Below are positions 24,036 through 32,645 of a stretch of DNA of 64,000 nt, piece by piece. The notes below the pieces were generated by a model that was given only the letters and a program-made list of their open reading frames with translations, was not told the DNA's origin and ran no database searches. A program made the position numbers and the translations under genes. Source of the DNA: JAWVFM01 sp963771655. Lineage in GTDB: Bacteria > Actinomycetota > Thermoleophilia > Solirubrobacterales > 70-9. Numbering within the stretch: position 1 is the first letter of the stretch; each line of letters begins with the position of its first letter. The DNA is taken from assembly GCA_963771655.1 (NCBI GenBank), contig CAVYUG010000001.1:372001-436000 (forward strand). The letters run 5' to 3'.

Positions 24036-25241
24036 TTGCCGTTCCGTAACCCCCATTCGCGACCGATTCGCAAGCTTTCGCTCGCAGCTGCGGTCGCAGC
24101 TTCAGCGCTCGTAATCGCACCGGCCGCCGCTGGTGCCCACGGCAAGCCCCACAGGGGCGCGCCCGTGTCGGTGATGACGCGCAACGTCTACCTCGGCGCC
24201 GACCTCGCGCCCGCGATCAACGCCACGAGCACGAACGGCTTCATCGACGCGAACGGGCAGATCGTCCGCGACGTGATCACCAACAACTTCAACGTGCGCG
24301 CGAAGGGCCTGGCGAGCGAGATCATCTCGAAGGAGCCCAACATCGTGGGCCTCCAGGAGGTCGCCGAGTGGCGCTCCGGCCCGCTCAACGACGCGGCGCC
24401 CTTCACGTGCACCGGCGCCGAGGACGACACGCCTCCGTTCGGATGCACGTTCACGGCCTCGACCGTTCGCTACGACTACCTCAAGCAGCTGATGGCGCAG
24501 CTCAACAAGGGCAAGAAGCGCTACCGGGTCGTGCAGTCGAACCAGGAGTTCGACTTCGAGGCTCCGACCGACGCCAACGGCGTTCCGGGCGACGGCGACG
24601 CTCCCGGCCTCAACGACAACGGCGAGGAAAACGACCGCCTCACGATGCGCGACGTGATCCTCGCCAAGGTCGGCAAGCGCGTCAAGACGAGCAACGTCCA
24701 GACCGGCCATTACCGCACGCTCTACTCGCCGTCGGTCGCCGGTGCGGTCACCGTCCACGTCCTGCGCGGCTGGCTCAGCACCGACGTCAAGGTCGGAAAG
24801 AGCCCCGAGTTCCGCTTCGTCAACACGCACCTCGAGGCCTTCGGCGACCCGAAGATCCGCGCGGCCCAAGCGAAGGAGCTGGTGGCCAAGGGCGCCCCGG
24901 CCGACCCCAAGGGCAAGCTGCCCGTGGTCCTCGTCGGCGATCTCAATTCCGACGACGACACGGTCAAGGGTGGCGACCGGCTCGCGTACAAGGCGCTTCA
25001 GAAGGCCGGCTACGTCGAGCGAAGCACCGCCAAGCCGCTTGGCTGCTGCCTCAACACCAGCGTCCTCACCGCCAACCGCGGAAGCGTGAAGGACTTCGAC
25101 CACCAGGTCGACCACGTCCTCACGGACCGCCCGAAGCAGGTGGGGCTCGTGAGCTCGGCGGTCACCGGGCGCAAGCCGGTCCACGGGTTCTGGGACTCCG
25201 ACCACGCCGGGCTCTTCAGCGCGCTCGCGATCTCGGGCTAG
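24036..25241 (+). CDS. Secreted endonuclease/exonuclease/phosphatase-fold hydrolase
   Basis: The 401-residue product has a signal peptide (RKLSLAAAVAASALVIAPAAAGA) and a complete EEP domain. Motifs: VMTRNVYLGADL, EPNIVGLQEVAEW (catalytic Glu), FVNTHLEAFG, VVLVGDLNSDDDT (Asp/Asn pair) and DHQVDHVLTDRP and WDSDHAGLFSAL (catalytic Asp-His). The family includes DNases, phosphatases and sphingomyelinases; which activity applies cannot be told. TTG 24036 is chosen because GAGAGGAG lies at ideal spacing upstream; the longer frame from 23985 has no ribosome-binding site. It ends in a 4-bp convergent overlap with the MFS gene. Confidence 0.85.
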   Translation: MPFRNPHSRPIRKLSLAAAVAASALVIAPAAAGAHGKPHRGAPVSVMTRNVYLGADLAPAINATSTNGFIDANGQIVRDVITNNFNVRAKGLASEIISKEPNIVGLQEVAEWRSGPLNDAAPFTCTGAEDDTPPFGCTFTASTVRYDYLKQLMAQLNKGKKRYRVVQSNQEFDFEAPTDANGVPGDGDAPGLNDNGEENDRLTMRDVILAKVGKRVKTSNVQTGHYRTLYSPSVAGAVTVHVLRGWLSTDVKVGKSPEFRFVNTHLEAFGDPKIRAAQAKELVAKGAPADPKGKLPVVLVGDLNSDDDTVKGGDRLAYKALQKAGYVERSTAKPLGCCLNTSVLTANRGSVKDFDHQVDHVLTDRPKQVGLVSSAVTGRKPVHGFWDSDHAGLFSALAISG

Positions 25242-26761
25242 CCGGACTCCGCAACCGCCCGCGGCGCCCGCTCGGCGCCGCGGGCCTTCTCGCCGCTGCC
25301 GGGCGCGCCTGTCCGGAGGGGTAGCTCCGGCAGGCGCAGCACGATGATCAGCGCGATCGCTGCAACCGGCGCGGCAACGACGAACACCGCCTGAACACCG
25401 TGAATCACGTCGGTACGGCCCGCCGCGCCGAGCGTCTGCACCCCGGCTACGCCCGTCCCGACGCGGGCGGCGAATACGGCGCCCAGGACCGCTGCGCCAA
25501 CCGCGCCACCAAGGGCCCTGAAGAAGCCGGTCGCGGCCGTCGCGACACCGAGCTGGCGCCGGTCCACGCTGTTCTGTACGGCGACGACCAGCACCTGCGT
25601 GACCAGCCCGAAGCCCAGCCCGACCGCCGCGATTGCGATCCCGATCGTCACCTGCGAGGGGTCGCCGGCGACGACGGCCAGTACCGCGAGCGCAGCGGCC
25701 ATGAGCGCAAGGCCGGCGACCGGGTAGCGCTTGTAGCGCCCCGTCCGCGTGATCCGCCTCCCCGCCACCGTCGTCGACACCGTGACGCCCAACATCATGG
25801 GCACGAGCAGTAGGCCCGCCTGCGTCGGGGTTGCGCCGGTCGCGCCCTGCAGGAGCACCGGCACGAACACCGTTACCGCGAAGAGCGCCGCGAGCCCGAG
25901 GAACAGCGCCGCGCTCGCCACGCCGACCGTCGGCGTCCGCAGCATGTCGAGCGGCACCAGCGGATCGCCCGCGCGCCGCTCCCGCGCGACGAAACCCCCG
26001 CCGAGCAGCGCGGCCGCTGCGAGCAGACTCAGGGCCGGCGGTGAGCCCCACCCGAGCTCTTGACCGCCCCAAATGCACGCGAGCATGAGCGCGGTCGTCG
26101 CACCCGTGAGCAGGACGGCGCCGAGCGAGTCGAAGCGCGCGGGTGCCGCCTCAGCAGGCGGGGAGGGCAGCCAGAGGCGGATGCCCGCTAGCGCCGCGAG
26201 CCCGACGGGCAGGTTGACGTAGAAGACCCAGCGCCAGCTCGCCGCGTCGACCAGCAGGCCGCCGAGCAACGGACCGATCACCGTCGCCGCCGCGAAGGTC
26301 GCGGCGATGTAGCCCTGGTAACGGCCGCGCTCGCGCATCGAGACGAGGTCGCCAACCACCGCCATCGCGAGCGCCATCAGCCCGCCGGCCGCCACGCCCT
26401 GGATCATGCGCAGAACGATGAGCTCGCTGATCGTCTGGGCCGCGCCGCAGAGCGCCGAGGCCGTGAGGAACATGATGAGCGAGGCCTCGAGCAGCGTCTT
26501 GCGCCCACGGCGGTCGCCGAGCTTGCCCCAAACAGGCGTGAACGCCGCCGCCGCGATCACATAGGCCGTCACGACCCAGGCGACGTCACTGAGGCTGCCC
26601 AAATCGCCCGCGATCGTCGGCAGCGCCGTAGCCAGGATGGTCTGGTCGAGCACGGCCGGGAGCATTGCGAGCACGATCGCTGCGAAGGCGATCGTCACGC
26701 TGCGCCTCTGGGGGCCATCGGCCTCGCCCTGTTGAATTCCGCTTCGATCGGGATCTTGCAT
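25238..26761 (-). CDS. MFS drug efflux transporter, DHA2 (EmrB/QacA) family
   Basis: The 507-residue product has 14 predicted membrane segments. Signatures are LPAVLDQTILATALPTIAGD with the TM1 motif D1, WVVTAYVIAAAAFTPVWGKLGDRRGRKTLL (cited by WVVTAYVIAAA and GKLGDRRGRK), and VIGPLLGGLLVDAASWRWVF (motif C), all typical of the DHA2 drug:H+ antiporters. It is divergent from a TetR regulator with a palindrome in the 69-bp gap, so it is probably the TetR target. The substrate is unknown. Confidence 0.93.
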   Translation of the reverse strand: MQDPDRSGIQQGEADGPQRRSVTIAFAAIVLAMLPAVLDQTILATALPTIAGDLGSLSDVAWVVTAYVIAAAAFTPVWGKLGDRRGRKTLLEASLIMFLTASALCGAAQTISELIVLRMIQGVAAGGLMALAMAVVGDLVSMRERGRYQGYIAATFAAATVIGPLLGGLLVDAASWRWVFYVNLPVGLAALAGIRLWLPSPPAEAAPARFDSLGAVLLTGATTALMLACIWGGQELGWGSPPALSLLAAAALLGGGFVARERRAGDPLVPLDMLRTPTVGVASAALFLGLAALFAVTVFVPVLLQGATGATPTQAGLLLVPMMLGVTVSTTVAGRRITRTGRYKRYPVAGLALMAAALAVLAVVAGDPSQVTIGIAIAAVGLGFGLVTQVLVVAVQNSVDRRQLGVATAATGFFRALGGAVGAAVLGAVFAARVGTGVAGVQTLGAAGRTDVIHGVQAVFVVAAPVAAIALIIVLRLPELPLRTGAPGSGEKARGAERAPRAVAESG

Positions 26762-26766
26762 GTGCT

Positions 26767-26791
26767 CACCTCTATAGTTTTATAGTGGGTG
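26767..26791. promoter_or_regulatory. Candidate TetR operator, MFS/tetR intergenic palindrome
   Basis: CTATA (26772-26776) and TATAG (26781-26785) form a perfect inverted repeat around GTTT, extended by CACC (26767-26770) and GGTG (26788-26791). The palindrome also contains two TATAGT hexamers, so regulator binding would cover a promoter. Confidence 0.5.
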
Positions 26792-26830
26792 TAATCTTCT
26801 AGCGACAGTATAACCATAAGAGCAAGAACG

Positions 26831-27502
26831 ATGTCTAACGCCCCACCCGAGCCCACCAGCGAGCTGGGCCTCCGCGAGCGCAAGAAGCTCGAGACGCGCC
26901 TCGCGATCGCCGACGCCGCGCGGCGTCTGTTCGTCGAGCACGGCTTCGAGGCCGTGAAGGTGGCCGAGGTCGCACGCCGGGCGAACGTCTCCGAGAAGAC
27001 CGTCTTCAACTACTTCCCGACGAAGGAGGACCTGTTCTACAGTCGCCTCGAGGCCTTCGAGGAAGAGCTGCTGAACGCGGTGCGCCGGCGCGAGCCCTGC
27101 GAGTCCGTCCTCGCCGCCTTCCGCGACTTTCTACTTGGAAGCGGCGGAGTGCTCGCCATCCCCTCCGACGCCGAGGCGACCGAGCGCATGCGCGACATCA
27201 CCCGCGTGATCACAGAGAGCCCGGCTCTACTCGCGCGCGAGCGTCATGTGCTCGATCGCTACGCGGACTCGCTCGCGGACCTGATCGCGGAGGAGACGGG
27301 CGCTGCGCCTGCCGACGTCGAGCCACGCGTGGCCGCCGCCGCGCTCCTCGCGGTCCATCGTTCGCTGATCGCGCTCGTCAGGCGCCGAACGCTCGACGGC
27401 GCCCGTGCCGCAGCCGTCAGGCGCGAGGTGCGGAGCGAGGCGGAACGAGCCTTCTCGCTCCTCGAGGACGGCCTCGGCAGCTACGGCGTGAAGCGCGCCT
27501 AG
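26831..27502 (+). CDS. TetR-family transcriptional regulator
   Basis: The 223-residue product has the TetR helix-turn-helix at residues about 13-60: LRERKKLETRLAIADAARRL, then EVARRANVSEKTVFNYFPTKEDLF. The ligand-binding part follows without recognisable specificity. It diverges from the DHA2 efflux gene across a palindrome and is inferred to repress it and itself. The stop region overlaps proB by 4 bp (convergent). Confidence 0.9.
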   Translation: MSNAPPEPTSELGLRERKKLETRLAIADAARRLFVEHGFEAVKVAEVARRANVSEKTVFNYFPTKEDLFYSRLEAFEEELLNAVRRREPCESVLAAFRDFLLGSGGVLAIPSDAEATERMRDITRVITESPALLARERHVLDRYADSLADLIAEETGAAPADVEPRVAAAALLAVHRSLIALVRRRTLDGARAAAVRREVRSEAERAFSLLEDGLGSYGVKRA

Positions 27503-28587
27503 GCGAGGACGAACTGGTCGCGGTGCACCGCCTCCTCTGAGGCGTGCGGGAGGAGCTCCTGGACCGCGGCGGTCTGGAGGCCCTTGATCCGTGCGAGCTC
27601 CGCCGCCGAGTAGTTGACGACCCCCTTGCCGACCAGGTCGCCATCGCAGACGACCTCGATCGCGTCGCCGGCGGAGAACGATCCCTCCACGCCCGTCACC
27701 CCCACGGGCAGCAGGCTCGAGCCCGCCTCTCGCAGCACGCGCGCCGCGCCGGCGTCGACCACCACCCTGCCCCGCGCGGGCTTCGCGTAACGCAGCCAGA
27801 GCTTGAAGCTCGCGGTGCGCTCGCGGTGCACGGCGAAGCGGGTCCCGACCGGCTCGCCCGCGGCCGCCTTCGCCAGCGATTCCGGCGCGGTCCCGTCGCA
27901 GATGACCGCCGGGATGCCCGCCGAGCTCGCCATCTCGGCCGCCGCGACCTTGCTCCGCATCCCACCGAGCCCGTAGGGCGACGTGCGGTCGCCGATCTCG
28001 TAGCGCTCGAGCTCCGCGAAGTCGCGCACCTCGGCGACGGGCTCGGCGTCGCCCGCATGGCGCGGGTCCGCGGTGTGCAGGCCCGGGATGTCGGTCAGCA
28101 GCACGAGCATGCGAGCCTCGAGCAGGATCGCGACCTGGGCCGAGAGGAAGTCGTTGTCGCCGAAGGTGATCTCGTCGGTCGCTGTGGTGTCGTTCTCGTT
28201 CACCACGGGAACGACCCGCCACGCCAGCAGCCGGCGCAGCGACTGACGGGCGTTCAGGTAGTTGGTGCGCGCGGCGATGTCGTGCGAGGTCAGGAGGACC
28301 TGCGCGGTGTGGACCTCGCGCGCCGCTAACCGCTCCTCGTAGGCGCGAAAGAGCGACCCCTGCCCGACCGCCGAGGCCGCCTGGAGCTCGTCGATGGCCC
28401 GCGGCCGCGCCTCGAGCCCCATCAACCGCATCCCGCGCGCGATCGCGCCCGAGGTGACGAGGGCCACCTCCTCGCCGTCGGCGTGGAGACGGGCGACCTG
28501 CGCGCAGACCAGGTCGAGCACGTCCTCGCGCAGCTCGCCGCCGTCGTCGGCGACGATCGAGGAACCCAGCTTGGCCACGAGCGTCAT
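27499..28587 (-). CDS. proB: Glutamate 5-kinase
   Basis: ProB phosphorylates glutamate as the first step of proline synthesis. The 362-residue product has the amino-acid kinase domain: MTLVAKLGSSIVADDGGEL, VALVTSGAIARGMRLMG, NENDTTATDEITFGDNDFLSAQVA and YGLGGMRSKVAAAEMASSAG. The C-terminal PUA domain (ARVLREAGSSLLPVGVTGVEG, VNYSAAELARIKGLQT) is typical. ATG 28587 is the expected start. It lies 54 bp after the sugar dehydrogenase gene rather than directly after obgE. Confidence 0.96.
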   Translation of the reverse strand: MTLVAKLGSSIVADDGGELREDVLDLVCAQVARLHADGEEVALVTSGAIARGMRLMGLEARPRAIDELQAASAVGQGSLFRAYEERLAAREVHTAQVLLTSHDIAARTNYLNARQSLRRLLAWRVVPVVNENDTTATDEITFGDNDFLSAQVAILLEARMLVLLTDIPGLHTADPRHAGDAEPVAEVRDFAELERYEIGDRTSPYGLGGMRSKVAAAEMASSAGIPAVICDGTAPESLAKAAAGEPVGTRFAVHRERTASFKLWLRYAKPARGRVVVDAGAARVLREAGSSLLPVGVTGVEGSFSAGDAIEVVCDGDLVGKGVVNYSAAELARIKGLQTAAVQELLPHASEEAVHRDQFVLA

Positions 28588-28641
28588 TGCGGGGCAAGTG
28601 TAGGTGCGCTCCGAAGCGCTCCCGGCGGCGCGACTACCGGT

Positions 28642-30093
28642 TCAGCCCTGCTTCCGAAGAAGGATCCGCCGCGCCTCCACAACGGGCTCGCCAGCGTCCG
28701 GCGTGAACGCCACCCGCGGCGCGAACGCCGCGTGCCCGCGCCGGGCGAGGCGCCGCCGGCGCTTTCCCTTCGGCTTCACGTCGAGCTCGAAGGTGCCCGC
28801 GCGCGTCGCGTGGACGACGTCGCGGCGGAGATGCGGGGCCGAGAGCTCGAGCTCTCCAGGCCCCGACACGGTGGCCGGTAGCCTCGCCGTTCCCCTCGTC
28901 GCGTTCAGCGCCGGCTTGCCGAGGGCCAGCGAGGCCGGGCCAGGGCCGGGGCCGCCCCCGGCTCCGCAGTCACTGGGCCCGGCCCCCACCAGGCGGTAGA
29001 CGGGGCCCGCGAACGACACCGCGTACACGCGGGCGCATGCGTCCTCGCCGAAGCTCGAGAGGCTGGGGACCGAGAGCCCCTCGGAGCGGTCGTCCGCTGC
29101 GCCCGGCATGCCGAGGGCCAGCGAGCGGATCGTCCCCCCGCAGTAATCCCCGTAGACGTACCGGCCGAGAAGCTCGGGGATCCCGGGGTCGCGCATGACG
29201 TACCCGCCGGTGATCGCGCAGTTGCCGGACGCGTGCGAGTAGTCGAAGACCGGCTCCGTGAAGGAGCCGGCGCAGCCGACGTAGGACTGGAAGCCCTCGC
29301 GGCAGTTCCAGCCGAAGTTGGCGCCACGGCCGCCGCCCACCGACTGCGGCACGTAGTCGATCTCCTCGCGAGCGGACTGCCCGACGTCCCCGATCACAAG
29401 GGCCCCCTGCGGGTCGAACGAGAATCGCCACGCGTTGCGAAGGCCGTAGCTCCAGATCTCATCGGCGCCCGCCTTGCCGACGAACGGGTTATCGGACGCC
29501 ACGGTGTAGGGCTGGCCGCCGCTCGCACGGGGGTCGATGCGAAGAATCTTCCCGAGCAGCGAGCTCGTGCTCTGGGCGTTGCCCGCCGGGTCGCCGGCGC
29601 CTCCCCCGTCTCCGGTCGAGATGTAGAGGTAGCCGTCAGGGCCGAACTGGATTTGCCCCGCGTTGTGGTTCATGTAGAGGGGGTGCGGAACCGTGATCAC
29701 GGAGCGCCGGCTCGACCGATCGGCGGCAGCGCCGGTCGCCGAGAGCTCGTCGACGTGCAGCGAGCCCTGATCTGTCCCCGTGTACGCCACGTACATCAGG
29801 TGGCTGGTCGCGAAGTCCGGCGGGAAGGCGAAGGAGAGCAGGCCCTGCTCGCCGCCCGACGCAACGACGTCGTGAATGTCGAGGTACGAGGTGCTCCCGC
29901 TCGGCGTCGTCTCGACGATTCGGCCGGCCTGTTCGCCGACAAGCAGTCGATTTGGGTCGCCGGGCACGGACCCGACGTAGACCGGATCGTCGTAGGTACC
30001 GATCCTCTCCAGGCTCACCGCCGACGCCGTGCCGGCACACGCGACCAGCGCGGCCGCGGCGGCGAGGGTGGCGCGAACGATTACCCGCCTCAC
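28642..30093 (-). CDS. Secreted PQQ-type glucose/sorbosone dehydrogenase
   Basis: The 483-residue product has a signal peptide (VRATLAAAAALVACAGTASA) and a six-bladed GSDH propeller: VGSVPGDPNRLLVGEQAGRI, QGLLSFAFPPDFATSHLMYV, NHNAGQIQFGPDGYLYISTGDGG (a hallmark strand), WSYGLRNAWRFSFDPQGALVIGDVGQ and NFGWNCREGFQSY. The C-terminal extension (residues about 370-483) is basic with beta strands and may form an extra domain. GTG 30093 overlaps the obgE stop (GTGA), so it is coupled to obgE. Substrate specificity is unknown. Confidence 0.88.
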   Translation of the reverse strand: MRRVIVRATLAAAAALVACAGTASAVSLERIGTYDDPVYVGSVPGDPNRLLVGEQAGRIVETTPSGSTSYLDIHDVVASGGEQGLLSFAFPPDFATSHLMYVAYTGTDQGSLHVDELSATGAAADRSSRRSVITVPHPLYMNHNAGQIQFGPDGYLYISTGDGGGAGDPAGNAQSTSSLLGKILRIDPRASGGQPYTVASDNPFVGKAGADEIWSYGLRNAWRFSFDPQGALVIGDVGQSAREEIDYVPQSVGGGRGANFGWNCREGFQSYVGCAGSFTEPVFDYSHASGNCAITGGYVMRDPGIPELLGRYVYGDYCGGTIRSLALGMPGAADDRSEGLSVPSLSSFGEDACARVYAVSFAGPVYRLVGAGPSDCGAGGGPGPGPASLALGKPALNATRGTARLPATVSGPGELELSAPHLRRDVVHATRAGTFELDVKPKGKRRRRLARRGHAAFAPRVAFTPDAGEPVVEARRILLRKQG

Positions 30094-31373
30094 GGCCGCA
30101 GCTCGAACTCCATCTCGCCGATCCGCACGGAGTCGCCGGATTCGAACCCGGCCGACTCAAGCGCCGCGATCACCCCGATCTCGCGCAGCCTCTGTTCGAG
30201 GTAGGCGAGCGCTTCGGCGTTCGCGAGGTCGTGGCGAGCGACGAGCAGCTCCAGCCCGCGGCCGCGCACCCGGAACGCGCCCTCGTCCTCCCGCTCGACG
30301 TCGAAGCCCTGGTCCGCCGCCGGCCGGTAAGTGATGTGCTCAGCTTCGAAATCCGCCTCGGCCGGCGCCGGCGCCTGCTCGCCGTCCTCGGCAGGCACCG
30401 CGGCGAAGATCGCGCGGCGGAGCTCCTGGAGTCCCGCGCCTGTGGCCGCGGAGGTCGCGATCACACCGAGGACCATATCTCCGAGCCGCTCGGCCCACTC
30501 GGCCACGGCTCGCTCCGCGTCCTCGTCGGAAAGGAGGTCCCGCTTCGAGAGAACAACCAGCTCGGGCAGCGCGTCGAGCCCGCCGCCGTACTCGGCGAGC
30601 TCGGTCCGCACGGCGTCATATGCGCCCGCTGGGTCGTCGGCATCGAGGCCCACGACGTGCAGGAGCGCGCGGCAGCGCTCCACGTGGGCGAGGAACTCGT
30701 GGCCGAGCCCCACACCCTCTGCGGCGCCCTCGATCAGCCCCGGGATGTCGGCGAGGACGAGCTGGCGGTCGTCCGAGTCGAGGGTCCCGAGCACCGGCTC
30801 CAGGGTCGTGAACGGGTAGTCCGCCACTTTCGGGGCCGCGCGCGTAAGCCGCGCCAGGAGCGAGGACTTGCCCGCGTTCGGCTGTCCCACGAGGCCCGCG
30901 TCGGCAAGCAGCTTGAGGCGCAGCTCGATCCACCCCGCCTCACCGGGCAAACCACGCTCCGCGAACCGCGGTGCCTGCCGGGTCGAGGTGGTGAAGCGCT
31001 TGTTTCCGTGGCCACCACTGCCGCCTCGCGCCACGACGGCGCGCTGGCCCTGCTCGACGAGGTCGAACCGCTCGCCGTCGAGGCCCTCGACCTGGGTCCC
31101 GGCCGGCACCGGCACCACCCGGTCTTCCCCGCTCGCGCCGTGCTTGTTCGCTCCGCGCCCATGCGCGCCGCGCTCCGCTCGCAGATGCGGCGCCCGCCGC
31201 AGCGCCTCGAGGTCGCGGCGGGAGGGATCGCAGACGAGAACGATGCTCCCGCCGCGCCCGCCGTCGCCCCCATCCGGGCCGCCGCGCGGCACGTGGGCCT
31301 CACGGCGGAAGCTCACGCAGCCGTCGCCGCCGCGGCCGCCCTGGACCTCAACCTTCGCGCGATCCGATAACAC
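30090..31373 (-). CDS. obgE: Obg family GTPase
   Basis: ObgE is an essential GTPase in 50S assembly and stress response. The 427-residue product has the Gly-rich Obg fold (KVEVQGGRGGDGCVSFRREA, GGDGGRGGSIVLVCDPSR). The G domain contains LVGQPNAGKSSLLARLTRA (G1), TTLEPVLGTL, LADIPGLIEGAAEGVGLGHEFL (G3) and VVLSKRDLLSD. The OCT domain is at the C-terminus. GTG 31373 is 22 bp after the small zinc-finger gene. It normally follows rpmA; here the ECF/anti-sigma pair is inserted between. Confidence 0.96.
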   Translation of the reverse strand: MLSDRAKVEVQGGRGGDGCVSFRREAHVPRGGPDGGDGGRGGSIVLVCDPSRRDLEALRRAPHLRAERGAHGRGANKHGASGEDRVVPVPAGTQVEGLDGERFDLVEQGQRAVVARGGSGGHGNKRFTTSTRQAPRFAERGLPGEAGWIELRLKLLADAGLVGQPNAGKSSLLARLTRAAPKVADYPFTTLEPVLGTLDSDDRQLVLADIPGLIEGAAEGVGLGHEFLAHVERCRALLHVVGLDADDPAGAYDAVRTELAEYGGGLDALPELVVLSKRDLLSDEDAERAVAEWAERLGDMVLGVIATSAATGAGLQELRRAIFAAVPAEDGEQAPAPAEADFEAEHITYRPAADQGFDVEREDEGAFRVRGRGLELLVARHDLANAEALAYLEQRLREIGVIAALESAGFESGDSVRIGEMEFELRP

Positions 31374-31395
31374 GCGAAGGAGCGTAGGACGCTGC

Positions 31396-31647
31396 TCAGC
31401 CGCGGCGCTCGGCGAAAGCCGCGATGACCGCCTCGCGCGTATGCGAATCGATCGCCTCGCCGTTGGCGAGGCCGCGCAGCGCGATCACGGTTTGGCGCAT
31501 CTGCTCGACGTAGGCATCGCAACCGTCGCACAGCTTCAGGTGCGCATCGAGCGCATCCTCGCGGGCCTCACCGAGCCTGCCCTCGAGGTAGTCGGTGACG
31601 AGCTCGACGAGCTGCTGGCAGCTCAGTTGTACGCCGTTCGCGCTCAT
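31396..31647 (-). CDS. Zinc-finger (ZAS) anti-sigma factor
   Basis: The 83-residue product is a small cytosolic anti-sigma factor. The zinc-associated anti-sigma motif is DAHLKLCDGCDAYVEQM (HxxxCxxC), preceded by the helical CQQLVELVTDYLEGRLGEA. There is no membrane segment, as in the RsrA type. Its start overlaps the sigma-factor stop (ATGA), so sigma and anti-sigma are made together. Confidence 0.88.
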   Translation of the reverse strand: MSANGVQLSCQQLVELVTDYLEGRLGEAREDALDAHLKLCDGCDAYVEQMRQTVIALRGLANGEAIDSHTREAVIAAFAERRG

Positions 31648-32296
31648 GCCAATGCCTTTTCCTCGTCGAAGTAGCGCTCCAGGGCCGCCCTCACCTTCGA
31701 GCGCGCTCGGTGCAGGAGCACTCGTTGATTGGTCTCCGAGACGCCGAGCGCGTTACGCGCCTCCTCTGCCGAGAGCCCCTGGATGTCGCGCAGGGTGATC
31801 ACCTCGCGCTGGCGCGGCGGTAGGCCCGCGATGGCCTCGAGCATCACGCGCCGGGCCTCGGCGGTCGCGAGCCTGTCCTCGGGCGCCTCCCATTCGATGG
31901 GAGGGCGCGCCCATGCGCCCGGTTGCTCGCCGCGCCGCCCCTGAAAGCGCTCCGGCTCCACGGCCGGCTCGTCGCTTCCCTCCTCCGCGCGCCGACGGAA
32001 GTACGAGAACGGAAGCGTTCGGCGTTCGCGCTTGCCCCGCGTCCGGGCGTTGTTGACGAGGATGCTGTAGATCCACGTCTTGAGCGACGAGCGGCCCTCG
32101 AACCGATCGATCCCGTTGATGACGCCGAGCCAGGTGTCCTGGACGACCTCCTCCGCGACGGCGCGGCTCGGCGTGTACTGCATCGCCAGCCGCAGCAGGC
32201 TCGGCGAGAGCTCGTCGACGAGCTCTCGAAGGCGTCGCTGGTCCCCCGGCGAAGAGCAGCGAGGAGGGCGGATTCGTCTGCGGCAGGCTGAGGCAC
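31644..32296 (-). CDS. ECF sigma factor, apparent frameshift in region 2
   Basis: An ECF-type sigma-70 factor paired with the ZAS gene. Region 2 contains AVAEEVVQDTWLGVINGIDR and SLKTWIYSILVNNARTRGKRERR. Region 4 contains LPPRQREVITLRDIQGLSAEEA and NQRVLLHRARSKVRAALERYF. The N-terminus is broken. GTG 32296 gives PQPAADESALLAALRRGTSDAF, but the continuation RELVDELSPSLLRLAMQYT is in another frame. One base is missing near 32226-32230 (TTCGAGAG where TTCCGAGAG is expected). The open frame from ATG 32183 lacks part of region 2.1. It is a recent pseudogene or a sequence error. Confidence 0.85.
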
Positions 32297-32388
32297 GCTG
32301 GCGACGATATCCGGAGGAGCCGAGCTTGAGTGAAGGGTTCGACCCCTATAGGGGGTACAAGCCTTCAACGAACCGCGCGGGCGCCGCC

Positions 32389-32643
32389 CTAGCTGACTTC
32401 GTCGACGCTGACGACCCGCCCTTTGCGCGACGAGCGGAACGCAACGAGCCCCGGTCGCGTGGCGAAGATCGTGTGGTCTCGCCCGATGCCGGTGCCGTCG
32501 CCGGGCCAGAAGCGGGTGCCGCGCTGGCGGACGATGATCTCGCCGCCGCCGACCCGCTGTCCCGCGAACACCTTGACCCCGAGCATCTTCGGGTTTGAGT
32601 CGCGGCCGTTACGGCTCGAGCCAAGTCCCTTCTTGTGCGCCAT
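32389..32643 (-). CDS. rpmA: 50S ribosomal protein L27
   Basis: The 84-residue product is L27 (bL27), whose N-terminal tail reaches the peptidyl-transferase centre. It has MAHKKGLGSSRNGRDSNPKM, GVKVFAGQRVGGGEIIVRQRGTRFWPG (cited by GVKVFAGQRVGGGEIIVRQ) and RDHTIFATRPGLVAFRS. It lies 2 bp after rplU. Confidence 0.97.
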   Translation of the reverse strand: MAHKKGLGSSRNGRDSNPKMLGVKVFAGQRVGGGEIIVRQRGTRFWPGDGTGIGRDHTIFATRPGLVAFRSSRKGRVVSVDEVS

Positions 32644-32645
32644 TT

